A stretch of 64,000 nt of DNA from Viridibacillus sp050278625 (GTDB lineage Bacteria > Bacillota > Bacilli > Bacillales_A > Planococcaceae). Shown here piece after piece: positions 1 through 8,123 of this stretch. Each line of letters starts with the position of its first letter. The first letter of the stretch is position 1. The stretch lies in NCBI RefSeq assembly GCF_050278625.1, contig NZ_JBNNTI010000008.1, positions 1-64,000 on the forward strand, written 5' to 3'. Both the position numbers and the translations under genes were made by a program. The notes under the pieces are model-generated. The model had not been told where the DNA came from, made no database searches, and saw only the letters and a program-made list of their open reading frames with translations.

Positions 1-2
1 TT

Positions 3-148
3 TACAATAGTCATAAGGCATTCGCTCCAATCGGTTTAGGTTGTTTTGTCGCTACCATTATACCGAATTTGGGGAGGTGCCTGTTTTTTATTGTCCGAAA
101 GACGTTGATATGACTGAGCTCAGAATTATGAAATTAACTCAGGTGTGA
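3..148 (+). pseudogene. tail of an unidentified upstream gene, probably frameshifted
   Basis: A TGA at 146-148 ends an open frame that runs back to an in-frame TAA at 14-16 and has no start codon with a ribosome site. A second frame (from base 3) stays open to 113, so one frameshift may join them. A strong terminator begins 12 bases after the TGA, which is what a real gene end would look like. The product is not recognised, and the window edge cuts off the rest. Confidence 0.3.
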
Positions 149-159
149 ACATATTCAAA

Positions 160-198
160 AGTCCAGCCAGAAATTTTTGGTTGGGCTTTTTATTTTTT
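160..198 (+). terminator. rho-independent terminator
   Basis: A nine-pair stem (160-168 with 179-187, including G-U pairs) is followed by a T-rich tract to 197. It separates the upstream gene tail from the pepF promoter. Confidence 0.8.
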
Positions 199-241
199 TA
201 TATGTAGTTCTATTGTTTCTCTAAAAATTATTTTGCCAAGA

Positions 242-270
242 TTGAATGAAAAGCGTTTCCCAGTTATACT
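242..270 (+). promoter_or_regulatory. sigma-A promoter of pepF
   Basis: TTGAAT at 242-247 and TATACT at 265-270 are separated by exactly 17 bases, with the pepF start codon about 54 bases downstream. A second TATAAT at 288-293 has no good -35 partner. Confidence 0.7.
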
Positions 271-323
271 GTCTGGTGTTTTTTCTATATAATGGAGATA
301 ATACTTAAAAAAGGGGACTAACA

Positions 324-2120
324 ATGACGCAATATCAATCAAGAGCAGATGTGAAGGTTGAAGAAACATGGAATCTTCAACATATTTATCCGAATATGGA
401 GACATGGGAGCAGGATTATCAATCAGTTTTAAAGGATACTGAAAAATTAAAGCAATACGATGGGGAAATTAATAGTGCTCAGTCACTTTACGATTATCTA
501 ACTCTAAGTGAGGAACTTGGCTACAAGTATAAGAAGCTCTATGTATACGCTATGCTTCAGTCAGACCTTGACACAAGAGTACCAACATCACAAGCTTTGG
601 TAGATCGTTCGAGTCAATTAGGGCAAAAAATAAGCAGTGCCACTTCATTTTTTATGCCGTTTTTATTAAGCCTTGAGGAAGATACATTGAAATCATACAT
701 AGAAGAGGTTCAGGGGCTGCGCTATTTCGAGGATGATTTACTGGATTCCTACCGATATAAGGCACATGTACTAAATAAGGATCAAGAAGCGATTCTATCC
801 AAACTCGGAGAAGCACTTTCTTCTCCGCAAAAAACGTTTGGTATGATTAATAATGCCGATATCAAGTTTGGTATGGTTACAAATGATGAAGGGGAAAGAG
901 TGGAGCTTACTCGGGGCATGTACAGCAAATTAACGGAAGATTTGAATCGCGATAAACGAAAAGAAGCGTATAAAGCGTATTATCAGCCATATTTGCAATT
1001 GCAAAATACGATTGCTAGTACACTGTCATCTGCTATTAAAAACAATGTGACACTTGCAAAAGCTAGAAATTATCCATCAGCTCTTGAGAAATCACTGTTC
1101 TCTGATGAAGTACCGACAACGGTTTATGAGAATTTAATCGCAGCTACGAAAGCGAATATCCAGCCGATGTATGACTATATAAAATTACGTAAGGAGATTC
1201 TAGGTGTTGAAGAGTTGCATGCTTATGATTTAAACGTGCCACTTGTTCACGAGGCGAAAGAAGAAATTTCCTACAAGGATGCATTTTCTATCATGCTTGA
1301 AGCGCTTAAACCACTTGGGGATGAATATGTGTCAACACTTGCAGATTTTAAGGGAAATCGTTATTACGATGTAAGAGAAACACCTGGAAAACGCTCAGGT
1401 GCTTATAATATGGGGTTGTATGGTGTTCATCCGTTCGTTCTACTAAATCATCACGATGATTTAGATAGTTTGTTTACGCTAGCTCATGAATCAGGCCATG
1501 CGATGCATTCCTATTATAGCTCAAAATATCAACCGCAAATCAGTTCGGGATATTCAATTTTCGTTGCCGAAGTGGCTTCAACTGTTAATGAAATTCTCTT
1601 AATTCGTTACCTATTAAAGACTACAACCGATGAAAATAAGAAAAAGTATCTTTTGAATCACTTCATAGATAGTTTTAAACGCACGTTTTTCACGCAAGTT
1701 ATGTTTGGTGAGTTCGAAAAAATCACACATGAAAAAGCTGAAAATGATGAACCATTAAACGCAGAAGCCTTTAATACCGTTTTTGAAAAGATTTTCCGCG
1801 AATATAATGGTGTAAATCTTGTTTTTGATGAAGAAGTGAAGTATGGCTGGTCACGCATTCCTCATTTCTATCGCCCTTTCTACGTATATAAATACGCGAC
1901 AGGTTATGCATCTGCAATCGATATTGCTGATCGAGTTCTATCTGGAGAAGAGGGTACACTTGAAAACTACTTAAACTTCTTAAAAAGCGGTAGTTCCGAG
2001 TATCCACTTGAATTATTGAAGAAAACGGGCGTGGATCTCACGAAACCAGAACCAATTGAAAATGCATTAAAGATATTCAGTGAGCTTGTAGAAGAGTTCG
2101 GTAAATTATCTCAACAATAA
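324..2120 (+). CDS. pepF: oligoendopeptidase F, M3-family zinc peptidase
   Basis: A 598-residue cytosolic zinc metallopeptidase of the M3B (PepF) family, which hydrolyses short peptides of roughly 7-17 residues. The zinc motif HESGH is at residues 391-395, and a conserved glutamate-bearing helix (EVASTVNE) follows as the third-ligand region. The N-terminal helical lobe begins with the family-typical ETWNLQHIYPN. Length matches the family. The ATG is preceded by AAGGGGAC and by a good sigma-A promoter, so the gene is monocistronic. No signal peptide is seen. In Bacilli these enzymes recycle peptides and can affect peptide signals; that role is not shown here. Confidence 0.95.
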   Translation: MTQYQSRADVKVEETWNLQHIYPNMETWEQDYQSVLKDTEKLKQYDGEINSAQSLYDYLTLSEELGYKYKKLYVYAMLQSDLDTRVPTSQALVDRSSQLGQKISSATSFFMPFLLSLEEDTLKSYIEEVQGLRYFEDDLLDSYRYKAHVLNKDQEAILSKLGEALSSPQKTFGMINNADIKFGMVTNDEGERVELTRGMYSKLTEDLNRDKRKEAYKAYYQPYLQLQNTIASTLSSAIKNNVTLAKARNYPSALEKSLFSDEVPTTVYENLIAATKANIQPMYDYIKLRKEILGVEELHAYDLNVPLVHEAKEEISYKDAFSIMLEALKPLGDEYVSTLADFKGNRYYDVRETPGKRSGAYNMGLYGVHPFVLLNHHDDLDSLFTLAHESGHAMHSYYSSKYQPQISSGYSIFVAEVASTVNEILLIRYLLKTTTDENKKKYLLNHFIDSFKRTFFTQVMFGEFEKITHEKAENDEPLNAEAFNTVFEKIFREYNGVNLVFDEEVKYGWSRIPHFYRPFYVYKYATGYASAIDIADRVLSGEEGTLENYLNFLKSGSSEYPLELLKKTGVDLTKPEPIENALKIFSELVEEFGKLSQQ

Positions 2121-2277
2121 TAGGAAATAAATTTGTTATTGATTAAAATCGAAAGCTTTAAAAGTAGTTTGCAAAGAGTCTTAGCACATTTATCAAAGAA
2201 TGGACTCTAGCTCCAGCTGAAAAGAAATTTAGAAAATCAATTATAATAGATGTTTCTAACAAGTACCTTTAATTAGA

Positions 2278-2316
2278 GAGCAGTTACATTAACCTGTAGC
2301 TGTTCTTTTTTATTTT
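2278..2316 (+). terminator. terminator downstream of pepF
   Basis: An eleven-pair stem (2278-2288 with 2295-2305, six-base loop) runs into a T-rich tract. It lies about 160 bases after the pepF stop. The bases between carry no recognisable gene. Confidence 0.8.
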
Positions 2317-2452
2317 AAAATGGATTCGATTGAAAATTGTAAGTCATTACACAATTACACATAGCCCTAAATGCTTTTTCGCTATTACACTCTTTCAATT
2401 CGACTAGTACATGAGTGTTTTGTCGAGATAACGCTTATGTTGGATAGCTCTG

Positions 2453-2486
2453 TCTTCCATATACACATGGAGGATTGGGTTTTTTA
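2453..2486 (+). terminator. second terminator-like hairpin
   Basis: An eight-pair stem (2453-2460 with 2467-2474) is followed by GGG and six or seven Ts. No gene lies directly upstream, so it may be the remains of a lost unit between pepF and the DUF418 gene. Bases 2317-2452 show no gene. Confidence 0.5.
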
Positions 2487-2559
2487 TTATGATTTTTAAG
2501 TCGATGGAGTTTTTTAGATAAGTTCGGAGGTAATCTTAAGTTGAGTTCAGCTAATGTTT

Positions 2560-2603
2560 TAAGGTTCCTGTAAGGTTAGCATTAATATGCCGTAAGATTA
2601 GCA
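2560..2603 (+). repeat. helically phased direct repeats upstream of the DUF418 gene
   Basis: Three copies of TAAG(G/A)TT start at 2560, 2571 and 2593, spaced 11 and 22 bases, so all lie on one face of the helix. The second and third copies extend to TAAGGTTAGCA and TAAGATTAGCA. A -10-like TATACT follows at 2607-2612 without a recognisable -35. This arrangement is typical of binding sites for OmpR/PhoB-type response regulators that activate promoters with a poor -35. The regulator is not identified in the window. Confidence 0.55.
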
Positions 2604-2649
2604 AGCTATACTGGGTATTACAAAACAAAAAATTTTAAAGGAGACATAT

Positions 2650-3684
2650 ATGAATCCATCCATTTCAAAAAAAGATAGAATTATCTCATTGGACATTATA
2701 CGTGGACTTGCTCTTTTTGGCATACTGCTTATTAATGTTGGAGCGTTTATAGTTATAACAGAAGGTGGCGCCTTGACAGACTACAGTGGCGTTAATGGAA
2801 TTATTAGTACGTCGATAACAATCCTAGTTGAAAAAAAATTCTTTTCTATTTTTTCTTTTCTATTTGGAGTAGGTCTATATATTTTCGCTTCAAGAGCTGA
2901 AAGTCGCGGAGATAAACCTAAATTACGAATGGTACGACGTTTACTAGCTCTCTTACTTCTTGGAATTGTTCATTTTTTTATTTTTTGGGGCACAATTTTA
3001 CCAATATACTCAATAGTAGGACTAATATTAATTCCATTTTATGCTACAAAGGTTTCTACAGTGAAAAAGTGGCTTTTTGGTATAGTAACTATTTACGTAT
3101 TTTCTTTGATAGCGAAAGTTTTCTTACCATCTATCAAAATAGTCTCACCTATACTAGATTTCTTTTCTAATGATTTTATACTAATCTTTATCATGTTTTT
3201 AGCTGGGTTTTTAACGGCTAAATCAGGATGGCTAGTACAGATAAAAGAATTGTCAAAACAGATTAGATGGATTCAAATGATTACTTTTGTATTGTTCATT
3301 ATTTCCTCCATCTGCATTTGGTACGCTGAGCACAGCGGTTATAATAATATGAAATTATTTGTTGAATTTGGAGTAATTCCAACAACAATGTTTTACTTAT
3401 CAACTTTATTTTTAATGTTAGAAAATAAAAGTATCGAAAAAATATTGAAACCAATTGCACGTGTGGGACAAATGGCATTTACAAACTATATTGCACAAAG
3501 CATTATAGGAACGATAATCATTTCACTAATAGGCCTCGATGTCGTTTCGCCAAAGGATGTTGTCTATATCGCAACCCTGATTTATGTTATCCAAATTATT
3601 TTTAGTAATATCTGGTTCAAGTTCTTTCCTATGGGACCATTGGAGAAAGTATGGCGTTATATGACATATGGAAAGAAGAGATAA
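2650..3684 (+). CDS. DUF418 / YeiB-like integral membrane protein
   Basis: A 344-residue polytopic membrane protein. The opening RIISLDIIRGLALFGILL is the hallmark of the DUF418/YeiB group, related to acyltransferase-like membrane proteins. The C-terminal part (about 270-340: GQMAFTNYIAQS, FPMGPLEKVWR) is the DUF418 domain proper. About eight to ten hydrophobic segments are visible. It is somewhat shorter than the usual 370-400 residues. AAAGGAG precedes the ATG. The function of the family is poorly known. The phased repeats upstream suggest inducible control, perhaps by envelope stress or an antibiotic; that is inference. Confidence 0.85.
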   Translation: MNPSISKKDRIISLDIIRGLALFGILLINVGAFIVITEGGALTDYSGVNGIISTSITILVEKKFFSIFSFLFGVGLYIFASRAESRGDKPKLRMVRRLLALLLLGIVHFFIFWGTILPIYSIVGLILIPFYATKVSTVKKWLFGIVTIYVFSLIAKVFLPSIKIVSPILDFFSNDFILIFIMFLAGFLTAKSGWLVQIKELSKQIRWIQMITFVLFIISSICIWYAEHSGYNNMKLFVEFGVIPTTMFYLSTLFLMLENKSIEKILKPIARVGQMAFTNYIAQSIIGTIIISLIGLDVVSPKDVVYIATLIYVIQIIFSNIWFKFFPMGPLEKVWRYMTYGKKR

Positions 3685-3787
3685 AAAACAAGTTCAATCT
3701 AGGCAGCATTTCATATATACAGATTTTTTAACCCTAAAAAGTGAAGATGTTAAGCCAAGAAATGGGTTGAAATATTGAGATAGTTAA

Positions 3788-3821
3788 AGAGTGGTAGACT
3801 TTAGTGGTCATCGCTCTTTTT
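3788..3821 (+). terminator. terminator of the DUF418 gene
   Basis: AGAGTGGT (3788-3795) pairs with ATCGCTCT (3810-3817), followed by five Ts. Confidence 0.65.
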
Positions 3822-3892
3822 CATTTCCCACTATTTTCTATTATAATAGATTAGTATATTAAGTTTTTTTAAATGAAACGAGGTTTAAATCA

Positions 3893-4210
3893 ATGGAGTT
3901 AAATGTATTTCAGCAATGGGTGAAGGATTACTATAAAGAACGAGGTTGGTCTGATCTCAATATTTTTACAAGAATAGGCTTCTTAGCGGAAGAAACAGGT
4001 GAAGTAGCACGTGCAATTAGAGCAATTGAAATTGGACGAGATCGCCCAGATGAAGTAGTAAGTTCCTATGAGGAAAATAAACAAGAATTAGTGGAAGAAC
4101 TTGGCGATGTTTTAGGGAATATTATTGTTATTGCAAATAAATACGATATACCTCTCGAAGAAGTTTTTAATGTTCATCAAGAAAAACTACATAAACGTTA
4201 CAAAGGATAA
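3893..4210 (+). CDS. MazG-like nucleotide pyrophosphohydrolase
   Basis: A 105-residue all-alpha NTP pyrophosphohydrolase of the MazG/dUTPase-2 superfamily. These single-domain enzymes hydrolyse nucleoside triphosphates or damaged nucleotides to monophosphate plus pyrophosphate with Mg2+. The metal-binding acidic motifs are EETGE (about 33-37) and EELGD (about 68-72), separated by a helix as usual. A weak AACGAGG precedes the ATG. The gene stands alone. The true substrate cannot be read from sequence. Confidence 0.85.
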   Translation: MELNVFQQWVKDYYKERGWSDLNIFTRIGFLAEETGEVARAIRAIEIGRDRPDEVVSSYEENKQELVEELGDVLGNIIVIANKYDIPLEEVFNVHQEKLHKRYKG

Positions 4211-4303
4211 GGCTAATAGGGCCTGTAAAAGTGCCTTACAGTATATAGTGTCTGCAATTGAACTATGTTGATTTGTATTAGCATTTTATTAGAGTTTACA
4301 GTA

Positions 4304-4334
4304 AAAAACAAAGCCACTCATAATGAAGTGGCTT
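4304..4334 (-). terminator. leftward terminator of the small gene at 4391-4603
   Basis: AAGCCACT (4311-4318) pairs with AGTGGCTT (4327-4334). Read leftward, the stem is followed by a run rich in T (TTGTTTTTTAC). On the plus strand the tail is weak, so it mainly serves the minus-strand gene. Confidence 0.65.
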
Positions 4335-4390
4335 GTTGCTCCATAACTTTGACTAGTTAGGTAATGATGTGAGGCTATAATATTTGATCA

Positions 4391-4603
4391 TTAATAGCAG
4401 TTTCTAAAATATACTCTGGCTTTCCAATAATTCATTTTAACTTCAGGTTGTATAACTCTAATGTCTACACATTTACCAAGAACTTCTTTTTCTCCATTGT
4501 TCGATTCGAATAATAAACCATCTATTCCATTTACATTAACTTCATCCTCGAAATCAAGGATATCCTTAATGTTTTCTTCATTTTTAACAATTTTATTTTT
4601 CAT
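4391..4603 (-). CDS. small hypothetical protein
   Basis: A 70-residue, mildly acidic, soluble-looking product (MKNKIVKNEENIKD...). The case for a real gene is a very strong AGAAAGGAG ribosome site nine bases before the ATG, plus a proper leftward terminator 60-80 bases after the stop. There is no signal peptide or membrane segment. A single Cys-Tyr ends the protein. It is not recognised. No partner gene lies beside it on the same strand. Confidence 0.65.
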   Translation of the reverse strand: MKNKIVKNEENIKDILDFEDEVNVNGIDGLLFESNNGEKEVLGKCVDIRVIQPEVKMNYWKARVYFRNCY

Positions 4604-4716
4604 GTGTTACTCCTTTCTGACTAACCTGGATCACTAAGCGACAATAAGATTTCAGGACCAATGTTTTTCCATTCACTCAATTACTTACTTTAATGACTCA
4701 ACACAATCCATACCGC

Positions 4717-4990
4717 TCACTCTTTAATCGAATAATAACAGCCTTGCTTAGCTAAATCCTGTCCATCTATGCTTTGTTTAGACAATATCGCAATATCGTA
4801 TGTGATTTTTTTTGAAGAGTTCCTATTTCGTAAGAAGTAACTACGATTTAATGATTGGATGCGCTAATGCAACTCTTTGGTAACGTCTTCTATATCTGTT
4901 GTTACCATAACAATTTGATGAAATGGAAAATAAAACAAATGCCTTCTATGAATAACCACATTTTCTTGCTTTTAGGCAAAATCTTTTGGA
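4717..4990 (-). pseudogene. relic of an unidentified gene, one internal stop
   Basis: Read leftward, one frame stays open for about 90 codons except for a single TAG. The segments on either side (KNVVIHRRHLFYF... and RIQSLNRSYFLRN...) have protein-like composition. The frame ends in TGA at 4717-4719. No ribosome site is seen at the upstream end, so the 5' part is missing. The family is not recognised. Chance openness in AT-rich DNA cannot be excluded. Confidence 0.3.
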
Positions 4991-5047
4991 AAAATTATAT
5001 GTGAATTCTTTCTATAAATTAATATGAAAGGTATTTTTTACAGAAGG

Positions 5048-5078
5048 GAAATAAAAAGACCGTTTAATTGAACGGTCT
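5048..5078 (-). terminator. orphan leftward terminator
   Basis: A perfect eight-pair stem AGACCGTT/AACGGTCT (5057-5064 with 5071-5078) is followed leftward by TTTTTATTT. No long minus-strand gene lies upstream of it. The only candidate is the 31-residue frame at 5150-5245. Confidence 0.7.
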
Positions 5079-5149
5079 AACATCAATGAATTTAATTAAT
5101 GTAAAACTAATTGCAAATGAGACAAATTGATTAGCAATTGTTAAATGCT

Positions 5150-5245
5150 TCACACAGCTGTTCGCTGTTCAATTCGAGATAGCAAAAAGAAAAACAACAG
5201 ATGAAACCATTGTACGAAATAAACGATTATGATCCAAGTAGCCAT
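5150..5245 (-). CDS. possible small hydrophobic peptide (31 residues)
   Basis: The frame ATG(5245)...TGA(5150) encodes a short peptide with one strongly hydrophobic helix (IIIVYFVQWFHLLFFFLL) and a charged tail (SRIEQR). A good leftward terminator lies about 70 bases downstream. The layout resembles type I toxin genes. Against it, no convincing ribosome site precedes the ATG and no antisense promoter was identified. It could be chance in AT-rich DNA. Confidence 0.2.
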   Translation of the reverse strand: MATWIIIVYFVQWFHLLFFFLLSRIEQRTAV

Positions 5246-5813
5246 TATTGCTTGTGCTTATAAGCTTTTATAATGGATTTATGCTATTTTAAAAACGAAG
5301 ACATAATTCCAAACCACTGGTTAATAACAGTATTAAAAAAACTTCCACATAGATTGATTTGGGTTATTTGAATTGTGTTTTTTTAGTATAGAATGAAGTG
5401 TTTTTCGATTTAAAAAGTCTTTATTGACAGCCTATTAGCCGGTTTAGTTGAACAAAAGTTTTAATTTCTTATGTCAATAATGTGTGTTCTTTACATTTTT
5501 AGCGTTCTCACAAATGCTATACTTTAAAAAGGAAAAAGTTGCAAGTTACTGCCCGGTTTCTTAATTACTCCACTTATTTCAGAAACTTGCCTAAATATGA
5601 TTGAAGCCGATTAACAAGAATTTTATTACTTTTGAGCAGGAAAAATTTTGTGAATGGATGTGTTATACATTTATAAAATAATAGTGAAGTAAATTTAAAA
5701 TCTGGAAGATATGATATCTGTTAAAACATCAAGGTCTCGTTTTATTCTATCTGATGTTGATATGGAATTGTTCGTGCTATTGTTTAGAAAAATTATTTAG
5801 GGAGAGGTTATAA

Positions 5814-6563
5814 ATGAATTTAGGGGATCCAATAGCAATAGGAAACACAGCTAAAATATATCTTTTCGAAAATAAGATTGTCAAAGTATTTAAAGACTAT
5901 TTGCCGGATACAGAATCGTTATATGAAGCAAATAAGCAAAAATATGCTTATTCGTGCGGCATTGCTGTTCCTAAAGTGTTGGATGTAACGAAGATAGATG
6001 GGAAACAAGCTATAATAATGGAGTATATTAAAGGAAGAACATTGGGAAATCTCTTGTCTGAAAACATGAAACAAGCAGAATATTACATAAATGTTTCCAT
6101 TGATATACAACGAAAAATCCATACGGTTACTGCAGATTCACTTGAACCAATGTCTGTAAGGCTTCGCCGTCAAATTGAATCAGCCCATAATCTGGATAAA
6201 AAACATAAGTCGGATTTAATAGAAAAATTGAATTCGATGACATTTGAGAATAGGCTATGCCATGGAGATTATCATCTATTTAATTTAATTATGTCAGATA
6301 ACAAAGTGACAATTATAGATTGGGTTGATGCCAGCGCAGGAGATATACTTGCCGACATTTATCGAACGTACCTTTTGTATTCGGAATTTTCAACGGAAAT
6401 AGCTGAGATGTATTTACGACTTTACTGCGAGAAGTGTGGATTTTTTAAATACGATGTTTTTCAATGGGCTCCGATCATTGCAGGAGCAAGATTAGCTGAA
6501 AATGTATCATCAGAAGAAGCTGAACGTCTAATGAATATAATAAATCATTACTATCTTAGATAA
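5814..6563 (+). CDS. aminoglycoside phosphotransferase (APH)-family kinase
   Basis: A 249-residue protein with the protein-kinase-like APH fold. It has a short N-lobe with a lysine-bearing strand (KIVKVFKDY), a hinge (IIMEYIKGRT), the catalytic loop HGDYHLFN at about residue 155 and the metal-binding IDWVDAS motif at about 175. The shape is that of small-molecule kinases (choline, homoserine, aminoglycoside), and the substrate is unknown. Nothing points specifically to resistance. GGGAGAGG lies just before the ATG. The gene converges with another APH-family kinase (6696-7700), but the two are dissimilar enough that tandem duplication is not obvious. Confidence 0.85.
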   Translation: MNLGDPIAIGNTAKIYLFENKIVKVFKDYLPDTESLYEANKQKYAYSCGIAVPKVLDVTKIDGKQAIIMEYIKGRTLGNLLSENMKQAEYYINVSIDIQRKIHTVTADSLEPMSVRLRRQIESAHNLDKKHKSDLIEKLNSMTFENRLCHGDYHLFNLIMSDNKVTIIDWVDASAGDILADIYRTYLLYSEFSTEIAEMYLRLYCEKCGFFKYDVFQWAPIIAGARLAENVSSEEAERLMNIINHYYLR

Positions 6564-6645
6564 TTTGTGTACTACTATTCATTTTATTAAAAAGAACTCA
6601 ATTCCTATTTTTCGAGCTGTACAGTTATTTATGAGATAAAAGTAA

Positions 6646-6690
6646 AAGCCACTCCAAAAGTTTGGAATGGCTTATTTATTTATTTGTTTA
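6646..6690. terminator. bidirectional terminator between convergent kinase genes
   Basis: A ten-base stem with one mismatch (6646-6655 with 6664-6673) is followed on the plus strand by repeated TTTA units to about 6700. On the minus strand it is followed by TTTTACTTTTAT. Confidence 0.75.
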
Positions 6691-6695
6691 TTTAT

Positions 6696-7700
6696 TTATT
6701 TCATGTTATCCTTTTGCCATGGTTTTTGAAAGCTTTGTCTTAATTCATCTGCAACACGAACTAATTTACCCCTCAATCCAACAAACCAAAATGGCGTTTC
6801 ATTTATTTCACCATAATCCAAAGACTTTAATATTTTGGAGAACTTATATAAGTTTGCATATCTTTGAAACTGAGGAAATTGAGCTACTACATCATTTTCT
6901 AAATCTATTTTGGAGCGATATCCGTTCAAAAAAGATTGGATCAGTAATTTTGAATGAGGATTGTCATCGTCAATAAAATCATCAAGTGCTGTTACAATAT
7001 CAAGTGCATACCAGTGATATATCGCATCATCAAAGTCGATTATATTGAAACTATGGTCCTTATCCTCTTCAAAAAAGATATTATCCAATTGAAAATCATA
7101 GTGTATCAATCCGAACACATCTTTGTTAGTAGGTAACGATTGAAGCCAATTCGTCACCCTACTTAGCTCTTGAAGGGCTATTTGTTCTCCTGTATGCTTT
7201 TTAAATACACTTTCCATGAATTGTACTGTGTCCAGCCAACTCTTTCTTCTTTCAGACACTGGCTCAAAAGTTTTTGACAAAAAATGAAGTGAGGCAAGTG
7301 ATCTCCCCCATTCCTCCATCTGTTTTGCAGTAATTGTATCGGCATCCAAATTGATTCCGTTTGCTGCACTAAAGACAACGGCAATATACGTTTCTTCTGG
7401 TGTTTTTAGTGTTTCAATTAGTTTTCCACTTATTGATTGAATTGGTGTTACCGATGGAAATCCATTTAATTGTAAATATTGCATAAACTCTAACTCAGCT
7501 TTTATTTGTTCAATAGATTTATCCTGCTCAAAACTAAATCTCAAAAAATATTGAACCTGATTACGTTCAAAAGCATACACAAAGTTTGTACTTGCACGCC
7601 ACAACTCCAAAGTTCCCTCGTCATATTCCCAGAATTGAACGAGACTCTGAGCGACTGCATCAGAAGCTACTCCTCTTACCATGTTTCCTAAATTCATCAT
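6696..7700 (-). CDS. APH-family phosphotransferase, 334 residues
   Basis: A larger APH-fold kinase. Visible features are an N-lobe (NFVYAFERN...YFLRFSFEQ), the catalytic loop HYDFQLDN near residue 200, and the metal motif IIDFDDA near 220. Length and motifs resemble the uncharacterised phosphotransferase group near homoserine kinase II and YtmP-like proteins. Two ATGs stand in tandem; GGGAGG lies 11 bases before the first. A sigma-A-like promoter at 7770-7798 reads into it. A five-prime hairpin (GAGAGG paired with CCTCTC, 7728-7765) lies in the leader. The substrate is unknown. Confidence 0.85.
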   Translation of the reverse strand: MMNLGNMVRGVASDAVAQSLVQFWEYDEGTLELWRASTNFVYAFERNQVQYFLRFSFEQDKSIEQIKAELEFMQYLQLNGFPSVTPIQSISGKLIETLKTPEETYIAVVFSAANGINLDADTITAKQMEEWGRSLASLHFLSKTFEPVSERRKSWLDTVQFMESVFKKHTGEQIALQELSRVTNWLQSLPTNKDVFGLIHYDFQLDNIFFEEDKDHSFNIIDFDDAIYHWYALDIVTALDDFIDDDNPHSKLLIQSFLNGYRSKIDLENDVVAQFPQFQRYANLYKFSKILKSLDYGEINETPFWFVGLRGKLVRVADELRQSFQKPWQKDNMK

Positions 7701-7769
7701 CTTTTATTTTTCCTCCCATTACCTTTGAGAGGATTAAACTTTAGTTAAGAAGTAATCCCTCTCATTAGC

Positions 7770-7798
7770 ATGCTATTTTGAAATTCTATCATTTTCAA
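7770..7798 (-). promoter_or_regulatory. probable sigma-A promoter of the 334-residue kinase
   Basis: On the minus strand, TTGAAA (7798-7793) and TAGCAT (7775-7770) are 17 bases apart. The -10 matches only four of six, so this is a moderate call. Confidence 0.45.
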
Positions 7799-7923
7799 TA
7801 TGTCACCCCTTCCTTAAGTTTCGGCTATAAAAACTAAATAGCCCTACATATACTAATTCTACATAAAATTACAAATGCCTCTTTTGTAATTTCTGCCCTG
7901 ATAGGTTAATAAGACTTACTACA

Positions 7924-7962
7924 ATAAGAAAAAGAGCTGCCGAACCATGTTTGTTCAGCAGC
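7924..7962 (-). terminator. orphan leftward terminator
   Basis: The stem 7936-7945 with 7953-7962 (ten positions, one G-U) is followed leftward by TCTTTTTCTTAT. The only gene to its right runs the other way, so no parent transcript is evident. It could end an antisense RNA or belong to a lost gene. Confidence 0.6.
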
Positions 7963-8123
7963 CTATTTGGTGAATCATGGAATCTCACTCAGCCTAATAA
8001 TAAGAAGAATTTGCTTCTAGCTTTTCATAGATCCATTAGCCAAATATAAAAAAAATTTTGATATCATTGAATTATGTGAATTATTGTCGAAATATATCTA
8101 TATATAGTTGTGGGGGAAAGCAA

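Larger units (their letters stand above)
4620..5813. other. 1.2 kb spacer without an intact gene
   Basis: This AT-rich stretch has no long open frame. It holds a probable gene relic (4717-4990, minus), an orphan leftward terminator (5048-5078) and a possible 31-residue hydrophobic peptide frame (5150-5245, minus). From about 5250 to 5813 nothing was recognised apart from the GGGAGAGG ribosome site of the next gene. Confidence 0.6.

Noticed and set aside
6670..6702. TTTA microsatellite as a phase-variation site
   Set aside because: It lies after the terminator hairpin between two convergent genes. It extends only to the end of one stop codon, so length change would have little effect on either product.
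6662..6976. Plus-strand frame of 104 codons opposite the 334-residue kinase
   Set aside because: It begins in the TTTA repeat tail of a terminator and runs antisense to a well-supported gene.
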